From JBCBCP01 sp039817385 (GTDB taxonomy: Bacteria > Pseudomonadota > Alphaproteobacteria > Rhodobacterales > Rhodobacteraceae), in assembly GCA_039817385.1 (NCBI GenBank), contig JBCBVY010000003.1, positions 62,001 through 126,000 on the forward strand: DNA of 64,000 nt, in the 5' to 3' direction. Below, piece by piece: positions 27,090-35,543 of this stretch. The notes beneath the pieces were generated by a model that saw nothing but the letters and a program-made list of their open reading frames with translations, did no database searches and had not been told where the DNA came from. Every line of letters starts with the position of its first letter. The stretch's first letter is position 1. Made by a program: the position numbers and the translations under genes.

Positions 27090-27113
27090 TTATCTTGTCA
27101 CTGTGCAAGATAA
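27090..27113. promoter_or_regulatory. candidate operator upstream of the acyl-CoA synthetase gene
   Basis: Perfect 8-bp arms TTATCTTG (27090-27097) and CAAGATAA (27106-27113) flank an 8-bp spacer. The site lies in the 156-bp gap between the ABC exporter gene and the acyl-CoA synthetase gene, 75 bp upstream of the latter's ATG. Its length and symmetry suit a dimeric TetR or MarR regulator of acyl-CoA genes, but no such regulator is encoded in the window. It could also be a weak hairpin. Confidence 0.45.
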
Positions 27114-27171
27114 AGCGGCCCGCCGCACGGTATCGTACGTTGCGTAAGGCAGTTCTACGGGGGAATTGCCC

Positions 27172-28983
27172 CTATTCCGCGGCCAGCCCGTCGGTGAATT
27201 GCAACCGGGCGAGCCGTGCGTAAAGCCCGCCTTCGGCGACCAGCGCGTCATGCGGCCCTTGCGCCACGATGCGCCCGCCATCAAGCACAACGATGCGGTC
27301 GGCTTTCTTCACCGTCGCCAGCCGGTGCGCGACGATCAGCGTCGTGCGCCCTTCGCTCAGCGTGTCAAAGGCCGCCTGCACGGCCCGCTCGCTCTCTGCA
27401 TCCAGCGCGCTGGTCGCCTCATCCAGCAGCAGGATCGGCGCGGCGCGCAGGATGGCGCGGGCGATTGCGACGCGCTGTTTCTGCCCGCCGGACAGCATCA
27501 CGCCCCGCTCGCCCAGATAAGAGCCGTAGCCATCGGGCAGCGCTGCGATGAAGTCATGGGCGGCAGCCGCGCGCGCAGCCGCCTCCACCTCGGCGTCGGT
27601 GGCATCCGGGCGCCCGAAGCGGATGTTCTCAAGCGCGGAGGTCGCAAAGATCACCGGGTCTTGCGGAACCAGCGCGATGTGGCGGCGGAATTCGCTGCGC
27701 GCCAGCTGCGCAAGGTCCACGCCGTCAATCGTGATGCGCCCCGCCGCCGGATCATAGAAACGCAGGAGCAGCTGGAAGAGGGTCGTCTTGCCCGCACCCG
27801 AGGGGCCGACAAACGCGACCGTCTCACCCGGGGCGATGTTCAGCGCGACGCCGTCCAGCGCCTGAGTTCCGGGCCGCGCGGGGTAGGCAAAGCTGACATC
27901 CTCAAACCGGATATGCCCCTGCACCGGGGCGGGCAGCGCCGCGGGCGCGGCGACATCCTGCACCGCGTCCACGGTCGTCAGCAGCTCCACCAACCGCTCC
28001 GTCGCGCCCGCCGCGCGCTGCAGCTCGCCCCAGATCTCCGACAGGGCCGCGACGCCGCCGGCAACGATGATCGCGTAGATCAGGAACTGCACCAGCGTGC
28101 CCACGGTCATCACGCCCGAACGCACGTCATTTGCGCCGATCCACAGGACGCCAACGATCCCCGCAAAAACCAAAAAGATCACGATGGCGGTCATCGCCGC
28201 GCGGGTTGTGATCCGCCGTTTCGCGCTGTCAAAGCTGTATTCCGTCACATCCGAAAAGGCGGCGCGGCTTGCGGTCTCGTGGGTGAACGCCTGCACCGTT
28301 TGCACCGCGCCCAGCGCCTCGGACGCGTTGCCGGAGCTGGCAGCAATCCAGTCCTGGTTTTCCTTGCTCAGCTTGCGCAGGCGGCGCCCCAGCACAAGGA
28401 TCGGCACGACCACCGCCGGGACGATCAACAGCACAAGGCCCGTCAGCTTGGCCGAGGTCAGCAGCATCAGCACCATACCGCCAATGAACATGATGATATT
28501 GCGCAGCGCGATGGAGGCGGACGAGCCAACAACTGACAGGATCAGCGTGGTGTCGGTGGTGATCCGGCTCAGCACCTCGCCGGTCATGATGCGTTCGTAG
28601 AACTGCGGCGAGAGGCCAATCACCCTGTCAAAGACCGCCTTGCGAATGTCGGCCACCACCCGCTCGCCCAGCCGGGTGACAAGCGCGTAGCGCAGCGCCG
28701 TGCCCAGCGCCAAAAGGCCCGCAATGCCCAGCGCCGCAATGAAATACTGGTTCAGGATGCCGGTTGTCTCGACCTCGAAATTGTCCACGACCCGGCGCAC
28801 CGCCATCGGCAGCGCAAGGGAGACCGCGGCGGTAATCGTCAGCGCCACGAGCGCGGCCCACATCAGCATCCGGTAGGGTTTTACAAAGGGCCACAGGGCC
28901 TGAAGCGCGCTGATATTGCGCGACTTTTCACGCTCTTCATCCGCGCTCGGCGGTCCGGGCGGGCTTCCGCTGGTGTCACTCAT
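27172..28983 (-). CDS. ABC exporter, fused permease/ATPase (MsbA/multidrug type)
   Basis: This 603 aa half-transporter has a six-helix ABC exporter domain (about residues 30-320). The ATPase domain carries GPSGAGKTT, MLSGGQKQR, ILLLDEATSALD and AHRL. The homodimer exports lipids or drugs across the inner membrane; the substrate is unknown. ATG 28983 is chosen because longer frames run into the tRNA gene and its leader. It ends 156 bp before the acyl-CoA synthetase start. Confidence 0.9.
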   Translation of the reverse strand: MSDTSGSPPGPPSADEEREKSRNISALQALWPFVKPYRMLMWAALVALTITAAVSLALPMAVRRVVDNFEVETTGILNQYFIAALGIAGLLALGTALRYALVTRLGERVVADIRKAVFDRVIGLSPQFYERIMTGEVLSRITTDTTLILSVVGSSASIALRNIIMFIGGMVLMLLTSAKLTGLVLLIVPAVVVPILVLGRRLRKLSKENQDWIAASSGNASEALGAVQTVQAFTHETASRAAFSDVTEYSFDSAKRRITTRAAMTAIVIFLVFAGIVGVLWIGANDVRSGVMTVGTLVQFLIYAIIVAGGVAALSEIWGELQRAAGATERLVELLTTVDAVQDVAAPAALPAPVQGHIRFEDVSFAYPARPGTQALDGVALNIAPGETVAFVGPSGAGKTTLFQLLLRFYDPAAGRITIDGVDLAQLARSEFRRHIALVPQDPVIFATSALENIRFGRPDATDAEVEAAARAAAAHDFIAALPDGYGSYLGERGVMLSGGQKQRVAIARAILRAAPILLLDEATSALDAESERAVQAAFDTLSEGRTTLIVAHRLATVKKADRIVVLDGGRIVAQGPHDALVAEGGLYARLARLQFTDGLAAE

Positions 28984-29049
28984 ATCGGCTTCCGTTTGGC
29001 TGGCCCCGGTTGTGCAGGCCCTGCGCGCCCGCGTCAAGGATCGCCGGCG

Positions 29050-29123
29050 TGGAGCGGGTAGCGGGAATCGAACCCGCACCTTAAGCTTGGAAGGCTCTTA
29101 TGATACCATTTCACCATACCCGC
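29050..29123 (-). tRNA. tRNA-Gly (anticodon TCC)
   Basis: Read on the minus strand, the 5' acceptor GCGGGTA (29123-29117) pairs with TACCCGC (29060-29054). The T-arm is GCGGGTTCGATTCCCGC, and the anticodon loop CTTCCAA gives anticodon TCC. A 3' CCA is encoded (29052-29050). The anticodon stem has one non-Watson-Crick pair at its outer end. It lies between the divergent ABC exporter and SDR genes. Confidence 0.95.
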
Positions 29124-29179
29124 GCTCGACCGCTCAGCTATGCCACCGCGCGCGCGGCGTCAAGAAGAGGGCGGACCAC

Positions 29180-29938
29180 ATGGCACATTATGCGGTAACG
29201 GGGGCCGCGCGCGGGATAGGTGCGGCGCTGGCCGCAAAGCTGCGGGCCACTGGGCACGAGGTGACGGGGTTTGATATCACCCCTGCCCCGGACTGCGTGC
29301 TGCTGGACGTGACCGATCCGAGCCGTTTTCCTGAGCTGTCCGGCCCCTTCGACGGGCTGTGCAACGCCGCCGGCCTGCCGCCCCGGGGCGACAACGCAGC
29401 GGCGGTGCTAGCGGTGAACTTCACCGGCACACGGGCCTTCACCGAAGCGGTCCTGCCGTTCCTCAAAACCAATGCGTCCATCGTCAACATCGCCAGCCGC
29501 GCCGGTCAGCACTGGCGCGACGGCGCGGCGCAGGCGGCGCGGCTCGGGGCGGTTCGGGACACGGCTGATGTGGCGGCCTTTGTCGCCCGCGAAGGGATCG
29601 ACGCCACCCGCGCCTATAACCTGTCCAAGGAGGCGCTGATCCTTTGGACCTTCGCGATGGCCGCCCGGCCGGGCGCGACGGGCCCGCGGATCAATGCGGT
29701 CAGCCCTGCCGCGGTGGACACCGCCATCCTTGGCGATTTTACGCGCGCCTTTGGCGGCAAGGTCGAACGGAACCTGCAAAAGACGGGGCGTGCGGGCACA
29801 GCCGAAGAGGTTGCCGCCGTCGCGGCCTTCCTCCTTTCCCCCGAAAGCCGATGGATCAAAGGCGCGGACATCTTTGTCGATGGCGGGCTGTCCGCAATCA
29901 GCCTGAGCGCAGAGATGGGCCTGACGGGCATGCTCTAA
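29180..29938 (+). CDS. short-chain dehydrogenase/reductase
   Basis: This 252 aa NAD(P)-dependent enzyme has the nucleotide motif TGAARGIG near the N-terminus, NAAG in the middle and the catalytic YNLSK. It ends in the family's C-terminal FVDGGLSA segment. It resembles coniferyl-alcohol-dehydrogenase-type SDRs, but the substrate is unproven. I start it at ATG 29180, after an AAGAGGG ribosome site; longer frames would read back through the tRNA. It stands apart from the TRAP genes by 142 bp. Confidence 0.87.
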   Translation: MAHYAVTGAARGIGAALAAKLRATGHEVTGFDITPAPDCVLLDVTDPSRFPELSGPFDGLCNAAGLPPRGDNAAAVLAVNFTGTRAFTEAVLPFLKTNASIVNIASRAGQHWRDGAAQAARLGAVRDTADVAAFVAREGIDATRAYNLSKEALILWTFAMAARPGATGPRINAVSPAAVDTAILGDFTRAFGGKVERNLQKTGRAGTAEEVAAVAAFLLSPESRWIKGADIFVDGGLSAISLSAEMGLTGML

Positions 29939-29975
29939 GCTGCGCGTTTCAAGCGAAAACGGCCCCGCCCGCGAC

Positions 29976-30016
29976 AAAGCAATTGCTTTTGACGCCCCGC
30001 GCCGCCAGCGTAGGCT
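29976..30016 (+). promoter_or_regulatory. putative promoter and palindrome upstream of the TRAP-urease genes
   Basis: A perfect 14-bp palindrome AAAGCAATTGCTTT (29976-29989) abuts a candidate -35 TTGACG (29989-29994). A weak -10 TAGGCT (30011-30016) follows at 16-bp spacing. The palindrome is well placed to be an operator for the transcript starting with the TAXI gene. This rests on pattern only. Confidence 0.4.
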
Positions 30017-30080
30017 TTGCCCGGAGCCACAAAACAAAAAGCCCGGGACCGATATCGGACGCATATCTTTGGGAGGAGAC

Positions 30081-31133
30081 ATGTCCAAGAATTTCATCGC
30101 CGCGGCCTTTGCCGCGGGTTGCCTTCTGGCAAGCGGCGCAGCCGCGCAGACCAACCTGACCGCTGAAACCGCAGGCGCCGCGGGCGTGCCGGGCACGGTC
30201 GTTCAGCACCTTGGCGAGGTTGCGGCGGGCGCGGGCGTTGCCAACATTCAGGTCCAGACGGGCCAGACGCTCACCAACTCGATCCAGAACGTCGCCGAAG
30301 GCAAAACGGACATCGCCGCCGCCCCGCAGGTGCTGCCGTTCCTTCTGTCGGTGGGGCGCGGGCCCTATTCGTCACTGGGCGCGGAGAAGGGCGCGGAGCT
30401 GGCAGGAAACCTGCGCTATCTCTACACCTACGCGTTTGGCTACCACATGCTGTACGCCTACGATTCCGTGGGCATGAACGGCTGGGCCGATATGGCCGGT
30501 CGCACCATCTATAACGGCCCGCCCCGCGGCGCCGCACTGGTTCAGGCGCGCGCCTTTGCGCAACTTCTGGGCGCGGGCAAGGATGGCGAGGATTACACCG
30601 GCGTTCAGGTCAACTGGGCGCAAGACCTCAAGACGATCACCGATGGCTCGGCGCAGGCGGTTTTGCTGCCTTCCACCTTCCCTGACCGGCGCATCACCGC
30701 ATCACTGGCTGCGGGCAACATGACCGTCTGGTCCATGCCCAAAGACGCCTATGAGGGCGAGGCGATGCAGAAATACCTGACCACGCCGGGGAACGCCCCG
30801 CTGCGCGTGCCGATGTCGGAGGTCGATTTCGGGGACGGCGTCACTGTCATGACCGAGGACGACATCTTCCGCACCGGCGCCACCGCGGGCGGGGAGGTCG
30901 TGAACGCCTCCATGAGCTTTGAGACCGCCAAAGCCCTGACCGCCGCCTTTATCGAAGGCATCCCCGCGCTTAAGGCCAAGGCGCCCTGGGCCGGCCAGGT
31001 CGGCATCGGCGTCACCTCGGTCCCGGAATCGGGCATGTGCGGGCTGAACCCCATCCCCTACCACCCCGGCGCCGTCGCCGCGTGGGAAGAGGCGGGCTAC
31101 ACCATCCCCGATTGCGCGAAGCCCAAGGGCTGA
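30081..31133 (+). CDS. TAXI-family TRAP transporter solute-binding protein
   Basis: This 350 aa periplasmic receptor has a Sec signal peptide (FIAAAFAAGCLLASGAAA). The TAXI signature region follows (AETAGAAGVPGTVVQHLGEV), then a two-lobed binding fold. A C-terminal segment has two cysteines (ESGMCGLN, IPDCAK) that could form a disulfide. A strong ribosome site GGGAGGAG precedes ATG 30081. It works with the fused permease encoded 86 bp downstream. Because the pair runs directly into ureD, the ligand may be urea or a compound that yields urea (inference). Confidence 0.88.
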   Translation: MSKNFIAAAFAAGCLLASGAAAQTNLTAETAGAAGVPGTVVQHLGEVAAGAGVANIQVQTGQTLTNSIQNVAEGKTDIAAAPQVLPFLLSVGRGPYSSLGAEKGAELAGNLRYLYTYAFGYHMLYAYDSVGMNGWADMAGRTIYNGPPRGAALVQARAFAQLLGAGKDGEDYTGVQVNWAQDLKTITDGSAQAVLLPSTFPDRRITASLAAGNMTVWSMPKDAYEGEAMQKYLTTPGNAPLRVPMSEVDFGDGVTVMTEDDIFRTGATAGGEVVNASMSFETAKALTAAFIEGIPALKAKAPWAGQVGIGVTSVPESGMCGLNPIPYHPGAVAAWEEAGYTIPDCAKPKG

Positions 31134-31219
31134 ACGCCGCGACCCGGCGCATCGCCCGGCCACCACTCCGGGCGATGCGCGCGTTGATCGACCTTGCGGT
31201 CCAAGACTGAGCCAGCGAC

Positions 31220-33547
31220 ATGGACACAGCCCAGCAAAAGGACACCGGACAGCATCTGGCCTATTGGCTGGGGCTGATCTTTGTGCTTGTGGGCCTGACC
31301 AACGCGATCCCGGGCATTCCGGGCCTTGACCAGATGGCGATCGAGCTGACCGGGGATAGGGACTTCAAGGTTCGCAAGTTTTCCTATGAGTATTTCTACC
31401 CCATCGCCTTCTCTGCGATGATGACCATCGTGGTGCTGAAGCATGCGATGTGGCGCGCCTGGGACGGGGAGACGGCGCTGAAGCGCACCTTTGGCCTGTT
31501 CATGGATGCCGGGATGTTGCTGGCCGCCTATGCGCTGTCGCTCACCTACCTGATCGAGATTGAATCGGTCTGCCTGATCGACAGCCTGACCGGGGAACGG
31601 GCCGAGCTGATCGCGCGCGCTTTGGCCGAAGAGCGGGAGTTTGCCGAGCTGTACGGCCTTCCCGTCCCGGACAGTGTCGAAGACCCCAAATGCCTGAACA
31701 CCACGGGCATGTGGCTGATTGCCATCGTCGCGCTCGCCACCTGTTTTTTCCTTGGCTACAACATCAAGGTCTGGGGCCTGCCGCTGGTGATCGTCTCAAT
31801 CGGCGTTGCGGCCTATACGATCATTACGGTGCTGGTCTGGTATTTCCACGGCCCCGACGACATCAGCAAATACCTGATGACCAAGCTGGGCGGGGAGCCG
31901 CGACAGCTGATCGACGGCAGGCCGCGCGTGCACGACATCCTGACGAATAATGCCCAAGGCTTTCTGGGCCGGTTCATGGATATCATCCTGAACACGGTCT
32001 TTCCCTATATCGTGCTTGGGGCGCTCTTCGGCATCTCCGCCGGGGGCCGCGCGATGATCAAGCTCGCCTTCTACCTCACGCGGAACATCGCGGGCGGTCC
32101 GGCCCACGCGGCCATCGTGTCCTCGGCGCTTTTTGGCACGATCTCCGGCGGGCCGGTGGTGAACGTGCTGTCCACTGGCGTGCTGACGATCCCCATGATG
32201 CTCAAGCGCGGGTTTTCAAAGGTCTTTGCCGGCGGGGTGGAGGCCGCGGCCTCCTCCGGCGGGTCGATCATGCCGCCGGTGATGGGGGTTGCGGCCTTCG
32301 TGCTCGCCTCGCTGACGGCGGTGCCCTATTCGGAGGTGATCATCGCCGCCGCGCTGCCTGCGCTTGCCTATTTCACCTGCCTGTTCCTCTCGGCCGTGTT
32401 CCAAAGCCGCGCGCAGGGGATCGAGGCGATTGGCACAGTCACGCCCGAGATGCGGATCACCCGTACCGACGTTATGCACCTGTTGATGATCGTGCTGCCG
32501 ATCCTCTTGATCCTGTTCCTGCTGCTGACCCCCAAAGAAGCGGTCGGCTGCGGTCTGTTCGGCGCGCTGCTGGGGATTGAGCGCGAGGTCTTCAACGGCG
32601 CCTGCCGCGCGACGGACCTGCCGTGGGTGTTCCAGCTTGTGCAAAACTCCGCCGGGGATGCGGGCAGCGCGGGGTGGTGGGCGGTGATCCTTGTGGCGGG
32701 CCTGCTGTTCCTTGACCGCAACATGCGGCTGCGTGATCTGGCAAACGCGCTGTCGGATGCGGGCGTGCTGATCTCCACGCTTTACCTGATGTTCCTCGCC
32801 GTTTCGATCATCGACTTTTCGCTGAACTTCACGGGCCTGTCGGCCTTCTTTGCCATCGACGTGCTGACCTGGCTGCGGGGGCTTGAGCTGGGCGCGGGCG
32901 CGCCTGCGGCGTTCCTTTTCCTTGCGCTGACGCTGACGATGCTGCTCGCGGTGCTGCTGGGCATGGGGATGCCCGCGGTGCCCGCCTATATCAACGTGGC
33001 GCTGCTGATGGGGCCGATGCTGGCCGGCCTCGGCATCGCAACGTTCACCGCGCATATGTTCATCTTCTACTTCGCCGTGGCCTCCGCGATCACCCCGCCC
33101 GTCGCCGTCGCCGCCTTTGCCGCTGCGTCGATCACCCGCGCGGACCCTATGCGCACGGGGCTGTCGGCGGTCCGCTCGGGCATCGTGATGTTCGTGATCC
33201 CCTTTGTCTTTGCCTTCCACCCCGAGCTGCTGCTGATCGAGGCCGCGGTGCTCAAACCGGGGCAGACGGGCGGCGCGGTTGAATACCTGCCGGGCTATTC
33301 CGGCAGCGTGGACTGGGCGGTTTTGGGTTGGCTGCTGGTCCGGCTCAGCCTTGCGCTTTACTTGCTGGCCTCTGCCCTTGCGGGATTTGACCGAACCAAG
33401 CTGGCGCTGTGGGAGATCCTGGTGCGGCTGGGCGTGTTTGCGATCCTTCTGTCGAAGGACCCGATGCTCTACGGTGTTGGCCTTGGCCTCGCCGCGCTGC
33501 TTTTGGGAAGGCAATATGTGCGCGCGGGGCGCCGGATCCGGGCCTGA
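31220..33547 (+). CDS. fused TRAP transporter permease (DctQM type)
   Basis: This 775 aa polytopic membrane protein has a small-subunit-like N-terminal part (about residues 1-220). The large-subunit domain carries the DctM/TAXI signatures GGPAHAAIVSSALFGTISGG, EAAASSGGSIMPPVMGVAAF and LGMGMPAVPAYI. Fusion of Q and M subunits is usual for TAXI-TRAP systems. It couples solute uptake to the sodium gradient in studied systems. It lies 39 bp upstream of ureD, which argues for co-transcription with urease. Confidence 0.92.
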   Translation: MDTAQQKDTGQHLAYWLGLIFVLVGLTNAIPGIPGLDQMAIELTGDRDFKVRKFSYEYFYPIAFSAMMTIVVLKHAMWRAWDGETALKRTFGLFMDAGMLLAAYALSLTYLIEIESVCLIDSLTGERAELIARALAEEREFAELYGLPVPDSVEDPKCLNTTGMWLIAIVALATCFFLGYNIKVWGLPLVIVSIGVAAYTIITVLVWYFHGPDDISKYLMTKLGGEPRQLIDGRPRVHDILTNNAQGFLGRFMDIILNTVFPYIVLGALFGISAGGRAMIKLAFYLTRNIAGGPAHAAIVSSALFGTISGGPVVNVLSTGVLTIPMMLKRGFSKVFAGGVEAAASSGGSIMPPVMGVAAFVLASLTAVPYSEVIIAAALPALAYFTCLFLSAVFQSRAQGIEAIGTVTPEMRITRTDVMHLLMIVLPILLILFLLLTPKEAVGCGLFGALLGIEREVFNGACRATDLPWVFQLVQNSAGDAGSAGWWAVILVAGLLFLDRNMRLRDLANALSDAGVLISTLYLMFLAVSIIDFSLNFTGLSAFFAIDVLTWLRGLELGAGAPAAFLFLALTLTMLLAVLLGMGMPAVPAYINVALLMGPMLAGLGIATFTAHMFIFYFAVASAITPPVAVAAFAAASITRADPMRTGLSAVRSGIVMFVIPFVFAFHPELLLIEAAVLKPGQTGGAVEYLPGYSGSVDWAVLGWLLVRLSLALYLLASALAGFDRTKLALWEILVRLGVFAILLSKDPMLYGVGLGLAALLLGRQYVRAGRRIRA

Positions 33548-33586
33548 TCGCTGGACGCCCCTCGCGGTTGCTGCTTTGGTGACGGG

Positions 33587-34399
33587 ATGAACGCCCCTGC
33601 ATTGCAACCGCGCGCCCGCGGCACGCTGCGCCTGTCCTCCAAGAGCCGCGACGCGGCATCGGTCCTTGACGATCTGTTCATGACCGGCGCGCTGCGGGCC
33701 GTGTTTCCGCATGGGGCACGCCGCGATCTTCAGGCGGTGCTGGTCAACACCGCGGGCGGGATCACCGGCGGGGATCTGTTGCAGACGACGGCTCAGGCGG
33801 GCCCTCGCAGCGCCCTGACCCTCACCACCCAAGCCGCGGAGCGCGCCTACCGCGCGCAGCCCGGGCCGATGGGCACCGTGCGCAACAGGCTGGAGGTCGC
33901 GGAAGGCGCACGGCTGAACTGGCTCCCGCAGGAAACGATCCTTTTTGACGGCTGCGCGCTGGACCGCGCGCTTGAGGCTAACATTGCGCCAGATGCCCGC
34001 CTGCTGCTGGTGGAGCCGATGATCTGGGGCCGTGCGGCGATGGGCGAGCGCCAGGTGACGGGCACCATACGCGAGCGTATTCACATCCGGCGCGCCGGGG
34101 CGCTGATCTACGCCGACCAGTGGCGGATGGCGGGCGATATGACCGCCCAGCTGGACCGCCCTGCCATTGGTGGCGGCGCGCGGGCGATGGCGAGCTTTGT
34201 CTACGCAGCCCCCGATGCCGAGGCGCGGCTGGAGGGCGTGCGCGCTCTGCTGCCCGGGACGGGTGGCGCCAGCCTTCGGATGCAAGGCCTGATTGTTGGG
34301 CGACTTCTGGCCCCGGGCGGGCTGGCGTTGCGCAAATCCTTGATCCCACTGGTGGAGTTCCTCCATGATGGCCCTGTACCGACCCCGTGGAGACTCTGA
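33587..34399 (+). CDS. ureD: urease accessory protein UreD (UreH)
   Basis: This 270 aa accessory protein acts as scaffold of the UreD-UreF-UreG complex that delivers nickel and CO2 to apo-urease. Typical segments are seen: VLVNTAGGITGGD, TTQAAERAYR, WLPQETILFDG and IWGRAAMGE. It is soluble and cytosolic. It starts 39 bp after the TRAP permease and ends 3 bp before ureA, the standard order ureD-ureA. Confidence 0.95.
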   Translation: MNAPALQPRARGTLRLSSKSRDAASVLDDLFMTGALRAVFPHGARRDLQAVLVNTAGGITGGDLLQTTAQAGPRSALTLTTQAAERAYRAQPGPMGTVRNRLEVAEGARLNWLPQETILFDGCALDRALEANIAPDARLLLVEPMIWGRAAMGERQVTGTIRERIHIRRAGALIYADQWRMAGDMTAQLDRPAIGGGARAMASFVYAAPDAEARLEGVRALLPGTGGASLRMQGLIVGRLLAPGGLALRKSLIPLVEFLHDGPVPTPWRL

Positions 34400-34402
34400 C
34401 CC

Positions 34403-34705
34403 ATGATGCTGACCCCTCGCGAAAAGGACAAGCTGCTGGTCGCGATGGCCGCAGAGGTCGCGCGCAAACGGCTGGAACGCGGCGTGAAGCTGAACCACCC
34501 CGAGGCTATCGCCCTGATCACCGACGCCGTTGTCGAAGGCGCGCGCGATGGTCGCTCCGTGGCGGAGATGATGCAGGCGGGCGCGCAGGTCATCACCCGC
34601 GCGCAATGCATGGAAGGCGTGCCCGAGATGATCCACGACGTGCAGGTCGAAGCCACCTTTCCCGATGGCACCAAGCTGGTGACCGTCCACAACCCCATTC
34701 GTTGA
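34403..34705 (+). CDS. ureA: urease gamma subunit
   Basis: This 100 aa protein of standard length has the canonical N-terminus LTPREKDKLLVAMAAEVARKR and the C-terminus FPDGTKLVTVHNPI. It assembles with UreB and UreC into the (ABC)3 urease that hydrolyses urea to ammonia and carbamate. The two tandem ATGs (34403 and 34406) are both possible starts; family N-termini suit the first. Confidence 0.97.
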   Translation: MMLTPREKDKLLVAMAAEVARKRLERGVKLNHPEAIALITDAVVEGARDGRSVAEMMQAGAQVITRAQCMEGVPEMIHDVQVEATFPDGTKLVTVHNPIR

Positions 34706-34727
34706 ACCAGGCCGGAAAGGACGGGAT

Positions 34728-34913
34728 ATGAGTTTATTTTGCCAAGTGAAGCGGGGGGCGGGCGCGCTTTTGACGGCTGGCCTGCTCGCTGGCCCAGCTG
34801 CCGCCCATACCGGCCCGCATCTGCACCCGCACGGCTCCGAAAGCTGGTTTGCGGTCGTGTTTGGGGCCGTTGTGATCGTAGGCGGCGCCATCGTGATGTG
34901 GAGGGGCCGATGA
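34728..34913 (+). CDS. small His-containing membrane protein between ureA and ureB
   Basis: This 61 aa protein has a probable signal or first helix (about residues 10-26), a short His-rich stretch HTGPHLHPHG, and a C-terminal transmembrane helix (VVFGAVVIVGGAIVMW). The histidines would face the periplasm if the first segment is cleaved or spans the membrane. I do not recognise a characterised family. It overlaps the ureB start by 4 bp, so it is translated with the urease subunits. A role in nickel or ammonia handling is a guess from context. Confidence 0.7.
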   Translation: MSLFCQVKRGAGALLTAGLLAGPAAAHTGPHLHPHGSESWFAVVFGAVVIVGGAIVMWRGR

Positions 34914-35215
34914 TCCCGGGCGAGATCATCACCGCCAAGGGCGAGCTGACCCTGAACGCCGACCGCGAGGCGCGCGTCCTGCGCGTCGCCAACACCGGCG
35001 ACCGCCCCGTGCAGGTTGGCAGCCACTACCACTTTGCCGAAACCAACCCGGCGCTGGAATTCGACCGAGACGCGGCGCACGGAATGCGCCTCGACATCGC
35101 GGCAGGGACGGCGGTGCGGTTTGAGCCGGGGCAAGAGCGAGATGTGGAGCTTGTGCCGTTCTCCGGCGGACGGCGGGTGTTCGGGTTCAATCAGAAGGTC
35201 ATGGGACATTTATAG
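34910..35215 (+). CDS. ureB: urease beta subunit
   Basis: This 101 aa protein of usual length begins MIPGEIITAKGELTLN and contains DRPVQVGSHYHFAETNPAL and FGFNQKVMG, all diagnostic for UreB. ATG 34910 overlaps the stop of the small membrane protein. It is part of the cytosolic urease holoenzyme. Confidence 0.97.
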   Translation: MIPGEIITAKGELTLNADREARVLRVANTGDRPVQVGSHYHFAETNPALEFDRDAAHGMRLDIAAGTAVRFEPGQERDVELVPFSGGRRVFGFNQKVMGHL

Positions 35216-35224
35216 GTTTTTTCG

Positions 35225-35542
35225 ATGTTTGGATTTCTTAAGAGAGCCTCGGCTAGAGAACATGCAAAGCTAATGTATCAGAATTCACTCGCAGCGAAGT
35301 ATTTGGCTGCCTTCGATGCTGAGTTGGCCGAAGTGGCCGAACAGCAAGTCTCGAGCCTTTCGATTATCTGGAAACCAGGGGACCAATTAAAACCTCAGCT
35401 CGCGCATTCTTTGTTGCAAACGAATCGCGCTTTGCGACGGGCATACGACAAAACTCCCGGATGCTTATCAGTGTCCTTTGACCAATCGTTCGAGCCAATT
35501 GGAGGCTGGAACGAATACTACAATCGCATGACGGACGCCTAA
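35225..35542 (+). CDS. unrecognised AT-richer ORF between ureB and ureC
   Basis: This 105 aa protein begins MFGFLKRASAREHAKLMYQ and ends WNEYYNRMTDA, with no signal peptide or membrane helix. Its DNA is visibly AT-richer (about half GC) than the surrounding operon, and it uses codons the neighbours avoid (tta, aga, cta). That suggests recent acquisition. It sits 9 bp after ureB and 1 bp before ureC, so the insertion kept the operon intact. I recognise no family and infer no function. Confidence 0.65.
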   Translation: MFGFLKRASAREHAKLMYQNSLAAKYLAAFDAELAEVAEQQVSSLSIIWKPGDQLKPQLAHSLLQTNRALRRAYDKTPGCLSVSFDQSFEPIGGWNEYYNRMTDA

Positions 35543-35543
35543 C

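Noticed and set aside
32216..35209. Very long minus-strand open frame opposite the TRAP permease and ureDAB
   Set aside because: Composition is that of antisense GC-rich DNA, and the plus strand encodes recognisable TRAP and urease proteins.
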